Positions 44,031 through 55,405 of a stretch of DNA of 64,000 nt are shown piece by piece. The translations under genes and the position numbers were made by a program. Source of the stretch: Larix kaempferi (taxonomy: Eukaryota > Streptophyta > Pinopsida > Pinales > Pinaceae); NCBI GenBank assembly GCA_027924585.1, contig BSBM01000602.1, positions 8,555,501 through 8,619,500 of the forward strand, given 5' to 3'. The notes beneath the pieces are model-generated. The model saw only the letters and a program-made list of their open reading frames with translations. It made no database searches and had not been told where the DNA came from. Every line of letters starts with the position of its first letter. The stretch's first letter is position 1.

Positions 44031-45007
44031 TGTTAAATTTCATACATTCATAGCATAATATTTCAATTGCATAAACAGGATCACTAGAAGAAAGACAAAG
44101 CACAAAACAACACAGAGTTTAACCTGGGAAACCCAAATGGGAAAAAACCCAGCAACCTTCGTATAGAGATGATAATCCCGAGATCAGAGTACAAAGATAA
44201 AAGAGAAAAATGGAAAATGTCTTCCAAAAGTAGAAACCCCAAAAACTGTTTCCTTCTCCAGCTAGTGTGAACTTCTCTCTCTCCCAAGTGAATGAGATAA
44301 TGAGGTGCACTTAACCTCTTATTTATACAAGTGCAAACATGAAAAATCCCTAATTGGGCCGACTTCACCTGGGGGCAATTAATAATTTTATTTTTAATAT
44401 TTTTCTTTTGCTTGTTTGCACCCCAAGGTTTACATTTATTCTTTCATGTGTTTACATAAGTAATTGCACCGAGTGAAACGAGGTGCTCTACAACCCAGTA
44501 TGGGGCAAATGTTGTAACATGTGCGAGTGTGTGATGTAACGTTACATCGTGATTACAACCCAGTATGGGGCAAATGTTGTAACATGTGCGAGTGTGTGAT
44601 GTAACGTTACATCGTGATGTTGCTAACAAAATAATTAAAAAAATTCATGTCGGCTCATAAAATAAAAAATTAAATTATGGAAAGTATTTAAAAAAAATCC
44701 ATTTTTGTTCATAAAATAAAACATTATGAAAAGTAAATAAAAAATAGATGTTCGTTTATAAAATAAAAATTTAAAACTTAAACCCGGATCTATCAATCAA
44801 GAAAGATAAAATTTCTTGAGTTTAAATTTTTTAAAAGAAATACACCTCAAGAAATTGGATCCCTCTCGGTGCTTGATAGATACGGGTTTAAGATGGATCT
44901 ATGCTAGTTACATCAAGTTCATCTCCCTTAAGAGGTATAATCAAGTACAATGAAAGTACAATAAAATACAATGACTAATATCTTCTGAAGTTGCACAAAA
45001 TCCAACA
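44031..45007 (-). repeat. Copia-3 5' LTR, enlarged by an insertion
   Basis: It is 977 bp against 537 bp for the partner LTR. The excess is the 439 bp insertion at 44466-44904. The TATA box is at 44320-44327 (minus). A stretch of about 12 bp near 44285 (AATGCGAACTTG type) is missing relative to the partner. Confidence 0.9.
44466..44904. mobile_element. 439 bp insertion in the copia-3 5' LTR
   Basis: The borders come from the empty site in the other LTR; the flanks TAATT and TAGTT look like a 5 bp duplication (4 of 5). It opens GCACCGAG, and the inverse CTCGGTGC lies near its far end. It also holds a 65 bp unit in two copies (44491 and 44556) and a possible hairpin AACCCGGATCTATCAA against TTGATAGATACGGGTT. 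No coding. I do not recognise the family. Confidence 0.75.
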
Positions 45008-45523
45008 GTAAGTCTAGAAATAGACAGTCTATGTTTTATTCGATATGAATAAAAAGTTTTTCCTTTGAATATATATATATATATATTGCGTATATATATA
45101 TGACATATATGATTGATCATATTAGATAGTAGTGTCAAGTGATGATGATGATGTACAATGATAATATTATGATGATTATGATGGCAATGACAATATATAT
45201 ACACACTTGTGTGTGTCTATGAGTGTGTGTATATATATACACACACAAGTGTGTATATATATATATATTATCATTGTATATACGTTTCCCTGCCACATCA
45301 TATCTGGCCTTTTTGAAAAAAAGGCATAATCAATGAATAAAAAGTTTTTTCTTCAAAAATATATATATATTGTGTGTGTATATATATATGACCTGTATGA
45401 TTGATCATATTAGATAGTAGTGTCAAGTGATGATGATGATGTACAATGATAATATTATGATGATTATAACGACATTGATAATATATATATACACACTTGT
45501 GTGTGTGTATATATATACACACA

Positions 45524-45554
<31 letters not shown>

Positions 45555-46130
45555 ATTATCATTGTATATACGTTTCCCCACCACATCATATCAGGCCTTT
45601 TTGAAAGAAAAAAATCGTAATCGTTCCCCCCCATTCGTATTTGTTTCCATATCTGCTTCAGTGCAACTTAGGAGGGTCTCCATAGAACTATGTGCAAAGG
45701 TGGTTCAAAGAGTTGTCACAACAACCTCCCAGGCGTAATCAATGAATAAAAAGTTTTTTCTTCAGAAATATATATATATATATATTGTGTGTATATATAT
45801 ATGACATGTATGATTGATAATATTAGATAGTAGTGTCAAGTGATGATGATGATGTACAATGATAATAGTATGATGATTATAATGACAATGCTAATATATA
45901 TATATACACACTTCTGTGTGTGTATATATATACACACACAAGTGTGTGTGTGTGTGTGTGTATTATCGTTGTATATACGTTTCCCCACCATATCATATCT
46001 GGCCTTTTTGAAAAAAAAATTGTAATCGTTCCCCCCCATTCGTATTTGTTTCCATATCTGCTTTAGTGCAACTTAGGAGGGTCTCCATAGAACTATGTGA
46101 AAAGGTGGTTCAAAGAGTTGTCACAACAAC
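45008..46130. repeat. Three direct modules with (TA)n/(TG)n microsatellites
   Basis: Modules start near 45044, 45335 and 45742, each opening with GAATAAAAAGTTTTT. They share TGATCATATTAGATAGTAG, GATGATGATG, and an inverted TATACACAC...GTGTGTATA core. The last two end with TCGTTCCCCCCCATTCG and CAACTTAGGAGGGTCTCCAT; the first lacks that end. Parts match the tail of the hAT fragment at 33500-33690, so they may be non-coding members of that family. The short open frames here are repeat artefacts. Confidence 0.85.
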
Positions 46131-46488
46131 CTCCCACAAAGTGGATCTCATAGATATCTATGCAAGGGTTCATTAATTCATCCTATCGCTCATCAAGATA
46201 GGCTTCCATCTCTTCAAGGTGGGACCCTTCTCAATAAAGGGGTGACATGGTTCACAAATATACTTTAAATGACACTGCATAGAGTAATGTTATTCCTTAT
46301 GCTATTCTCAAACAAGTATTAAAGACCAAGTAGGTGGAGCACTCTTCAAATATTGAATGTTTGACTCATTCTTAAAATTTATGTATGTTATTCATCATTA
46401 TTTGGGGCAAGGCATTCCTTATACAGGCCTTGACTAGACTTGTACATACACCGTCAAATATAGGTGTCAGATCTGAGTGCATTAAAAA

Positions 46489-46862
46489 GCTGATAATGAA
46501 CTGGGAAAGCATACAAACTATGGAAAGCTGAAAGTAATTCTCTGCTGGCTTAGAATGGTGCTACAATCTCTGGCTAACCCACTATGCAACTCAATAATCT
46601 TCCCCTTACTGATAGTTATGACTCCTGAGTTCTGCAGATTGTACGTGTTGTTTTCAGAAGCAGAATGATTATTAAAACGCTGATAATGAACTGGGAAAGC
46701 ATACAAACTATGGAAAGCTGAAAGTAATTCTCTGTTGGCTCAGAATGGTGCTATAATCTCTGGCTGACCCACTATGCAACTCAATAATCTTCCCCTTACT
46801 GATGGTTATGACTCCTGAGTTCTGTAGATTGTACGTGTTGTTTTCAGAAGCAGAATGATTAT
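46489..46862. repeat. Tandem duplication, 2 x ~190 bp
   Basis: Copies at 46489-46678 and 46679-46862 start GCTGATAATGAACTGGG and differ at about five positions. Non-coding. The 46131-46488 flank shows no gene. Confidence 0.93.
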
Positions 46863-48213
46863 AGGCCTGCTTACAGAGAGGTCAAGAAAAGAACTTACTT
46901 AAATGACTAACTTGGAGCCAAACAAATGGAAAGATGCTAGAGGAACCACAAAGAAGACTTGTAGATCTGGAAATTGTTTGGCAGAAAGAAGAATGCTATA
47001 AGGCTAGCTTCAAGTCTTAGGCCCATACCTACAGCCAAGTTCCAGCAACAATGATCCTTCATGCCCTCAACTTTATGCTTCTCAAAAACTTTTCCAAATT
47101 CTTACACCAACCGTGGCACTGCTTCTAAACTCTACCCAGCAGTTCAATCTGCAATATTCCCCCAGTGCACAAAACTGGCCTTGGAAGTTTCAATGTTTGT
47201 AATCTATGCTCCTGCTGTGTCATGAGCTTAGGTAATACATATGCCCAAACATAATCTTCATTTGTAGATCAATCACTTGATAGGTAAGCTTAGTAGATGA
47301 CCTAAAAGGACCGAACTTGAAACGAACTAGGAAAGCCCAACTGGAAGTAGCCTTGCAATGGGCATATCTCGACTTCATGTATAATCTTGAACTCAACTTG
47401 GAAGCCAATGTCTAGGGAACCTCATCACTGCTCTTGCCTTCACTTGACTAGTAACATGGTCTGTCATCTTCTATAGGCCCTGGATCCTCAATATACATAT
47501 GCTCTCATCTGAAAAATTGTCAGTGTTGGATGCACTGATAAGCTATTGTACGGAGCCCTTATCTACCGAAAGAGCCACCCGCAACCCCTTACTTGAACTA
47601 GCTCTTTCAGGACTGATTGTTTGGCCAACTCCGACAACATAATTAAACCTAGATTCTTCTGGAAATAATGTGATGCAAACCTCTTTAGAACATCCAAATT
47701 CAACAACTTCAAAAATTTACATTACACCCTTTGCTTCACCTACAAAATACGCACAGTCCTCAATCCAGAATGATTTACCTGCCATAGCAATGATCCTTCC
47801 ATAACTTTCTAGTGGGTCGGCAGTCCGCAGAATAGACATCTATTTCAAGTTCACTCCTTAAACTCACATCCTTGAGCTGATCATTTCTAGAACAACTAGA
47901 CACACTCAACCCTGACGGAAATGTCTGCAGGAGGCATATTCGAAATCTGCTGTTTGAAATCCTGAGGATAACTCCTAGAGAGTAACCTTTATACAGCTGG
48001 AAATAAAACTAAAAATCAGAGGAATTTTGAGGGGTAACACTCACAAAACTAGAATTTTCCTTTGGTTGGCCCTGTCAAACATAACTCTAACTTAGGATAA
48101 TGGGCATCAAAGAAATCCGCATGGTCCTACAGCAAGATACATTTTATGCAAAAGCATATTCTAGGGAGGTTTGGAATCTGGATAGCAGCACTAAATTTGT
48201 CAAATGGAAAGAA
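46863..48213. other. No gene recognised
   Basis: A minus frame (47220-47408) was considered as an integrase tail but lacks clear motifs. No element ends are seen before the palindrome starts. Confidence 0.4.
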
Positions 48214-49490
48214 TGAATGGAAAGGGGAATCTCTATTAACATAGTTTGAAAACTGGTACAAGGATAAGACAATGGCAACTCATAAGGCTTTGCCAAGCTT
48301 CGTAACAACTAATACGGGGGTTGGGCTCATCAGAAATAGTAATGATATTCCAAGGAACAGAGATTTCTCCTGTACACATGTGCCACCAAATAAGATATGC
48401 TTGTGAAGGGTCATGGAAACCTGAAAATCCTAAACCTCCAAGAATCCTGAAGGAACCAGAAAGCAATAAAAACAAGTCATAGGGTTTCTTCAACGATGCA
48501 TGTCAAAGAACCATAGGTATTTGTGGAGCCTGAGGCATTTTATTTAAATGGGAAAATCATTCATTTCTTTCAAATTTGCAGCAGGTTCAAGCACATATAA
48601 TAGAGCTGAGTTTTATGCTCTATGGTTGCTTATGAAAATTGCAGTCGAGAGAAGAATAGAAAGCCTCCAAAGAAGCATTAAATTTGTCAAATAGGAAGAA
48701 TGAATGGAAAGGGGAATCTCTCTAAGAGTGGTTTGAAAACTAGCACAAGGATAAGATAGTGGCAACTAATAAGTCTTTGGCAAACTTGCTAATAACTAAT
48801 ACGAGGGTTGGCTCACCAGAAATAGTATGATATTCCAAGGAAGTGAGATTTCACTTAAGCACATGTGGCACCAAATAAGATGTGCCTATTAAGGTTCATG
48901 TAAACCTGAAAATCCTAAACCTCCAAGAATCCTGAACGATCTAGAAATCAATAAAAACAAGGCCTGGTCAAGGAACCCTAGGTATTTGTGGAGCTTGAGA
49001 TACTTTATTTATATATGAAAATCATTTTATTTCTTTAAAATTTGCAGCAGGTTATAATAGAGCTGAGTTTTACGCTTTGTGGTTTCTTAAGAAAATTGTA
49101 GTGGAGAGAAAAATAGAAAGCCTCTAGGTCATGGGAGACTCAATACTGGTCCTGGACTGGGCAAATGGTAGATGGCACATTAAAAACCTGGGTCCTTTTG
49201 CAAATCATGAACAAAAATTCAGAGGTAAAAGTAAAGTTTTTTGAAATTTCCTTGTCCCAAATATACAGAAATTTCAATGAGTAAGCAGATAGAAGCTTTT
49301 TCTATGCAGGAAGGTTTATTGTCTAAACAGGAATTTAAGGAAGGAGTCTATGTTCCAGAATTTGTTCAATCTTTATATTGAATGTCAGAATGTAAATCTC
49401 TGTTAACAGTTTTATCCAGTTCAACTGGAACATTTTATGAGTATAAATTTCATACAAAATAGGATAGTTCTGAACGATTTTTTATGCTAT
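48214..49490 (+). pseudogene. Duplicated LINE RNase H fragments, left arm
   Basis: Copy A (to about 48680) and copy B (about 48675-49490) are diverged direct repeats. They encode, across frameshifts, FFNDACQRT (from FFDGACQ), NRAEFYALW-type, and in copy B VMGDSILVLDWANGRWHIKN, the RNase H of a plant L1 LINE. A LINE 3' tail (TATGCTATAAAGCAC) follows. All frames are broken. Confidence 0.82.
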
Positions 49491-49790
49491 AAAGCACAGG
49501 TTGAGGAAGGCTAGCCATTGGATGAATGTTATATGTAGCATAGGAAACCCTCCTGGGGCTTTTTTGTAAAAAGGAAGCAAAGACCTATGGCTTTGAATGT
49601 GTCGGCAAGACAAGATGAGGTACATTCTGATTTGTCCTGTGAAATATCGAATATAAAGCTTTTTCATGGAAAAAAAAGAGAGATCAAAACTGGAATTTTT
49701 TAATTCCAAAAGATATGAAACACCCACAAGAGCTATTCCAATGATTTCTTTGGAAACGAGGTAAATCTCTGTATCCTTTGGTACATCACC

Positions 49791-50450
49791 TCAGGAGAAC
49801 CTAAAGAACCCACAAATTACAATAGTTTCTCCCAATTCAAAGGAAATATGGGCATCCCCTAACGCATCATTTCTACTAATTGTATCAGAAGAGCCTGATA
49901 TATTAGATTTTTCATGTTTGAAAGAAACTCGAGCTATTAGCTGCAAGTAATATGCTTTCCAACTCAAACTCAGTTTAATTCCGTAGTTACAAGGAACCCT
50001 AAACGTACCAAACATGCCACGCTGAAATCACAATCACAATACATCTTGACTTGCAATGTAAAATTTATTGAAAAACAACCTAACACAAAGACATGAATAA
50101 CAAAAAAAAAAAAAAAAATCAGAAATATAATTAATCAATCTACAATCAAAAAAATAGTTCTAGTTTACTCACAAACCTAAAAATGTCTGCAAAATAACTG
50201 TCACCTTGTGAGAGGGCAACAATTATATGAAAAAAAACTCACTGATCGAATAAACCAGGCAATGGAACTGCAGGCGTGCTCGATGTGGGTCATACAGACC
50301 TGACCAGGTCAGTGAAAACGACAACGAAGGGTGGGGCTCTCTATTGACACTTTTATTGCTGGCCACTCCTACTTTGTTAGGATTTCTAACATTTTGCGCC
50401 ACAGAAATAATAGGACCTATCATTGTGAAAGGGAGTAGAATACAAATCAT
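49791..50450 (-). other. Unassigned ORF pair, left palindrome arm
   Basis: Minus frames 50223-50450 (includes MIGPIISVAQNVRNPNKVGV) and 49791-50015 (MFGTFRVPCNY...) mirror frames in the right arm. I recognise no domain. A CAG immediately before the second frame looks like a 3' splice site. The two arms differ mainly by residue-changing substitutions, so constraint on a protein is not evident. They may be captured gene pieces or element sequence. Confidence 0.3.
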
Positions 50451-50458
50451 TATCTAGC

Positions 50459-51124
50459 ATTTGTATTCTACTCCCTTTCACAATGATAGGTCCTATTATT
50501 TCTGTGGCGCAAAATGTTAGAAATCCTAACAAAGTAGGAGTGGCCAGCAATAAAAGTGTCAATAGAGAGCCCCACCCTTCGTTGTCGTTTTCACTGACCT
50601 GGTCAGGTCTGTATGACCCACATCGAGCAATCCTGCAGTTCCATTGCCTGGTTTATTCGATCAGTGAGTTTTTTATCATATAATTGTTGCCCTCTCACAA
50701 GGTGACAGTTATTTTGCAGACGTTTTTAGGTTTGTGAGTAAACTAGAACTATTTTTTTGATTGCAAATTGATTAATTATATTTATGAATTTTCTTTTTTT
50801 TGTTATTCATGTCTTTGCGTTAGGTTGTTTTTCAATAAATTTTACATTGCAAGTCAAGATGTATTGTGACTGTGATTTCAGCGTGGCATGTTTGGTACGT
50901 TTAGGGTTCCTTGTAACTACGAAATTAAACTGAGTTTGAGTTGGAAAGCACATTACTTGCAGTTAATAGCTCGAGTTTCTTTCAAACATGAAAAATCTAA
51001 TATATCAGGCTTTTCTGATACAATTAGTAGAAACGATGCGTCAGGGGATGCCTGGATTTCCTTTGAATTGGGAGAAACTATTGGAACAACTATTGTAATT
51101 TGTGGGTTCTTTAGGTTCTCCTGA
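50459..51124 (+). other. Unassigned ORF pair, right palindrome arm
   Basis: Plus frames 50483-50683 and 50888-51124 are the mirror of the left-arm pair. Relative to the left arm the second frame has a 12 bp insertion (GTTI) and changes such as G to E, Y to H, S to F and H to W. A GATCAGTGAGT donor-like and a TTTCAG acceptor-like site lie between them, but joining there breaks the frame. Confidence 0.3.
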
Positions 51125-51429
51125 GGTGATGTACCAAAGGATACAGAGATTTACCTCGATTCCAAAGAAATCATTGGAATAGCTCTTGTGGGTGTTTCAT
51201 ATCTTCCGGAATTAAAAAATTCCAGATACTGATCTCTCTTTTTTTTCCATGAAAAAAGCTTTATATTCGATATTTCATAGGACAAATCAGAATGTACATC
51301 ATCTTGTCTTGCCGACACATTCAAAGCCATAGGTCTTTGCTTCCTTTTTACAAAAAAGCCCCAGGAGGGTTTCCTATGCTACATATAGCATTCATCCAAT
51401 GGGTAGCCTTCCTCAACATGTGCTTTATA

Positions 51430-52702
51430 GCATAAAAAATTGTTTAGAACTATCCTATTTTGTATGAAATTCATACTCATAAAATGTTGACATCCAGTTG
51501 AACTGGATAAAACTGTTAACAGAGATTTACATTCTGACATTCAATATAAAGATTGAACAAATTCTAGAACATAGACTCCTTCCTTAAATTCTTGTTCAGA
51601 CAATAAACCTTCCTGCATAGAAAAAGCTTCTATCTACTTACTCATTGAAATTTCTGTATAGACAAGGAAATTTTAGAAAACTTTACTTTTACCTCTGAAT
51701 TTTTGTTCATGATTTGCAAAAAGACCCAAGTTTTTAATGTGCCATCTACCATTTGCCCAGTCCAGGACCAATATTGAGTCTCCCATGACCTAGAGGCTTT
51801 CTATTTTTCTCTCCACTACAATTTTCTTAAGAAACCACAGAGCGTAAAACTCAGCTCTATTATAAACTGCTGCAAATTTTAAAGAAATAAAATGATTTTC
51901 ATGTATAAGTAAAGTACCTCAAGCTCCACAAATACCTAGGGTTCCTTGACCAGGCCTTGTTTTTATTGATTTCTAGATCGTTCAGGATTCTTCGAGGTTT
52001 AGGATTTTCAGGTTTACATGAACCTTAATAGGCACATCTTATTTGGTGCCACATGTGCTTAAGTGAAATCTCACTTCCTTGGAATATCATACTATTTCTG
52101 GTGAGCCAACCCTCGTATTAGTTATTAGCAAGTTTGCCAAAGACTTATTAGTTGCCACTATCTTATCCTTGTGCTAGTTTTCAAACCACTCTTAGAGAGA
52201 TTCCCCTTTCCATTCATTCTTCCTATTTGACAAATTTAATGCTTCTCTGGAGACTTTCTATTCTTCTCTCGACTGCAATTTTCATAAGCAACCATAGAGC
52301 ATAAAACTCAGCTCTATTATCTGTGCCCGAACCTGCTACAAATTTGAAAGAAATGAATGATTTTCCCATTTAAATAAAATGCCTCAGGCTCCACAAATAA
52401 CTATGGTTCTTTGACATGCACCGTCGAAGAAACCCCAGGACTTGTTTTTATTGCTTTCTGGTTCCTTCAGGATTCTTGGAGGTTTAGGATTTTCAGGTTT
52501 CCATGACCCTTCATAAGCATATCTTATTTGGTGGCAAATGTGTACAGGAGAAATCTCACTTCCTTGGAATATCATACTATTTCTGGTGAGCCCAACCCCC
52601 GTATTAGTTGTTATGAAGCTTGGCAAAGCCTTATGAGTTACCATTGTCTTATCCTTGTACCAGTTTTCAAACTATGTTAATAGAGATTCCCCTTTCCATT
52701 CA
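51430..52702 (-). pseudogene. Duplicated LINE RNase H fragments, right arm
   Basis: Mirror image of 48214-49490. The outer copy keeps a better start (WGFFDGACQRTIVICGA at about 52390-52440) than the left arm. Direction is minus. All frames are broken. Confidence 0.82.
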
Positions 52703-53330
52703 GGGAGTCTAAGACTCTAAACAATGATGTGGGTTCATCTATCCCTACATTTGGTGTCAGTTATCCCTACATCTGTTCATCCAAGGAAACACGTACACTT
52801 GCATGGCATAAAGGGCTTGCACAACTTGACACCTTTTAAAGCTATATGTTTAAATATACTAGTAGAAAATAATACTACTGGAGATGCCTATGCCTACTAC
52901 AATCATACAAAAACTAAATTTTAATTTTATTTCTTGCTATGTTGATGCATTTCAGGGAGTCTAAACAGTGATGTGGGTTCATCTATCCCTACATTTTGGG
53001 TCAGTTATCCCTACATCTGTTTATCCAAGGAAACATGTACGCTTGCATGGCACAAAGTGCTTGCACAACTTGACACCTTTTAGAGCTATATGTTTAAATA
53101 TACTAGTAGAAAATAATACTACTGGAGACGCCTATACCTACTACAATCATACAAAAACTAAATTTTAATTTTAGTTCTTGCTATGTTGATGCATTGCAGG
53201 GAGTCTAAACAGTGATGTGGGTTCATCTATCCCTACATTTGGGTCAGTTATCCCTACATTTGTTCATCCAAGGAAACACGTTCACTTGCATGGCACAAAG
53301 GGCTTGCACACCTTGACACCTTAGAAGCTT
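52703..53330. repeat. Tandem repeat of ~248 bp, 2.5 copies
   Basis: Units start at 52703, 52955 and 53199 with GGGAGTCTAA, each holding TGATGTGGGTTCATCTATCC and GCACAACTTGACACC. The third stops near 53330. The first unit touches the right end of the palindrome. Short frames in the units are not supported as genes. Confidence 0.92.
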
Positions 53331-54150
53331 CAAGGCGCAAAGATCAACACAGGAATATACTAGAACATTCTTAAAAAGATAATATAATGCGAACTATTTG
53401 AGTTGGCGTTGGGTGCTGCAAATGAGGACTACATATTTGACGATGTGCCCATATCATACAGAAGAAAATGTGTACAAAGAAGAAACTAGAAAAAATTGTT
53501 TTCTATCCAAAATGCATATATTGGTAACTACACATTTAAAAGTTTAGAACCATGAACAAAACCCATGGGCTTTTTAAGAACAGCTAATTCACAAAAAAAT
53601 AATTAATACGAGTTATAAGAATTTGGTCATTTTTGCTGACAAGACAAGTAGGCCTTTAGAGGAAGCCGTTAACTAAAACAGTGAGTTGTTTACATAAATG
53701 CAAGTTGACGGACAACAACAGAAGGTGCTATGTTGATAACAAAAATTAATGTTTTCACACTTCTGCTGACATAAAAAGTCTAATTACACAGATAACAACA
53801 ACGGAGAACATAAAGGAAGGTGTGAGTTGTATCCATAATTAAACCGATTGAAGAAAGGCTGTAAAACTGCACCTGTGATTAAATATGCTTATATCCTAGC
53901 TGGTAGCTGTATGACTTCGACATTACAACAGTTCTTTTGGAGTTTTCTTATGCCAAGGAAGCCATAGAACTGTCGTAAGCTGGAGTCTTAATGATATCTG
54001 GCTGAAAAGAATAACTTGAAAAAGAAAATTAGTGCAGAGGAAAATTGATGCTTCAAGTCCTGACGGTCAGAACTTCTGTGAATATCTTTGATGTAATCAA
54101 TCACTGCGTGTCTTCTTGTCAATCATCAACTTTCCAGCTTTCCCACCATG
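53331..54150. other. No gene recognised; 3' flank of the mTERF pseudogene
   Basis: AT-rich, unique sequence. It may include the former 3' untranslated region of the mTERF copy, which ends at 54151. Confidence 0.4.
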
Positions 54151-55405
54151 CTAAATATCCTGCAAAATTGAGGATTTAGCATTCTCATTCACATATTTTT
54201 CGAAGAAATGTTTATCTGTCAACTTAAAAATCCGTGTATAAGGCATCTTTATTTTCAATTCTTGTCCTTGCATGGACTTCAATGCCTCGATTACTCTATA
54301 CCGAGGAATTATCCTGTTCTCCAAGCTGACTACAGAAACGGATGGGTCACAAAAGTAGCCAATGCAAGTCCCACAGTATTTGACCATAAAATCTACTTTA
54401 CGCTTCAAGGTTTCCTCTGTTAGCGACAGAATCTCCGGATGCCGAACAGATAATACCGAAATTTGTTTTTCGGAGAAACCTAAACAGCTCAAGCAATGCA
54501 GTTTTCGTTCTATTTTTTTTCCCTACTCCCAAAATCGAGCGCAGAGCAACTGCAAACAACTTTGATCCCTTCTTAAACCCGATATTCTCCGTCACTTCAA
54601 ATGACTCTATAACTTTTTCCTCTGTAGTCATCAGTAGACGGGGTTGCTTAGCCACAAGATGTGATAATACTTCACCCTCAACGCCCAATCTATGCAAAAG
54701 TGAAATTGCAGATTTAAGCTTATCCTCTGCAGTACGAAATATGATTGCATCTCTTAAAACTAGTTTGCGCATATCCTCTTCCTTCATGAAAATCCTAAGG
54801 AAGCTGAGCTTCGGCTTTACGTTTCTTTCGGATCTATGAAAGAGAAGCTCAGGGTTACGAAGGACCATCGTTCGAACCTGGGCAGGGGTGGTCAAACCAC
54901 AACCCTTTAACAACTCCAAAACTTCTTCCAAATTCTGGGTAGATTTTCCACGGAGCCTGCAATTGCGATGTCAAAAGGCTTTTGTGATATCTTCCAGTGT
55001 TAAACCGCATTTGCTGATGAGAAATTCAGTGACAACGCCCCTGTCTAGTGGAGTCGTGGATGGGGTTTCTATTTGGTTACAGAAATTGGCAAATTTTGTG
55101 TGGGAATTTGCATAAAGTGGAAGAGAAGGAAGCATAGAAATCGCGATTGAGGGGCGATGGCATGATAATGGGAGTTGGTTGGTGATCAATCGTTTCCATA
55201 TCTTCAACTGAATAGACATCATCCTCTGTGAAATAGAAAATGCAGAGTCTCGTATGAATGAGGGTTTTGAAAGAGGGATAATCAATTTACCTGGAGTGGA
55301 CGAGCAGAATCGATTAGTGAACACCTGTAGCTCAAAGTTGGGCGCTGGTTGAAAGACGAGAATTGCCGCGTAGGTTTTAATGAGAGTGAATCCTGGACGG
55401 ATCAC
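54151..55405 (-). pseudogene. mTERF-family protein gene, disrupted
   Basis: mTERF proteins are nucleus-encoded helical-repeat factors acting on RNA or DNA in mitochondria and plastids. The minus strand gives about 410 residues without introns. Typical blocks are EFLISKCGLTLEDITKAF, LELLKGCGLT, VLRNPELLFH, EVLSHLVAKQPRLL, VRHPEILSLTEETLKRKVDF and the C-terminal IPRYRVIEAL. A TGA at 54971-54973 breaks the frame; CGA to TGA (Arg) is the simplest cause. A second break, a frameshift, lies near the A-run at 54511-54518. The start could be the Met at 55405 or a later one. An N-terminal organelle signal is plausible but not proven. Confidence 0.85.

Larger units (their letters stand above)
35332..45007 (-). 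mobile_element. Copia-3: Ty1-copia element, minus strand, with large nested insertion
   Basis: The LTRs at 35332-35868 and 44031-45007 both run TGTTAAATTTCAT...CCAACA on the plus strand. The primer site (44019-44030) and purine tract (35869-35880) fit minus orientation. The flanks GTGAG (35327-35331) and GTAAG (45008-45012) match at 4 of 5 positions. Gag, protease, integrase and part of the reverse transcriptase are present; RNase H is deleted. A TG...CA element (36559-40793) splits the reverse transcriptase. LTR and Pol sequence place it in the copia-1 lineage. Confidence 0.92.
48214..52702. repeat. Large palindrome: ~2.2 kb arms, 11 bp spacer
   Basis: The arm 48214-50447 is the reverse complement of 50459-52702, with substitutions and small indels (net 10 bp). 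The centre is GAATACAAAT, an 11 bp spacer CATTATCTAGC, then ATTTGTATTC. Homology stops sharply at TGAATGG (left) and CCATTCA (right). Each arm carries two LINE RNase H fragments (outer half) and about 1 kb of unassigned sequence (inner half). Transcription through it would form a long hairpin RNA. I see no flanking target duplication. Confidence 0.93.

Noticed and set aside
45298-46039. Several 60-103 codon frames on both strands
   Set aside because: They are translations of (TA)n, (TG)n and (GAT)n microsatellites and have no conserved motif.
47220-47408. Minus frame considered as a Ty3 integrase tail or chromodomain
   Set aside because: No clear motif, no neighbouring integrase core and no LTRs.
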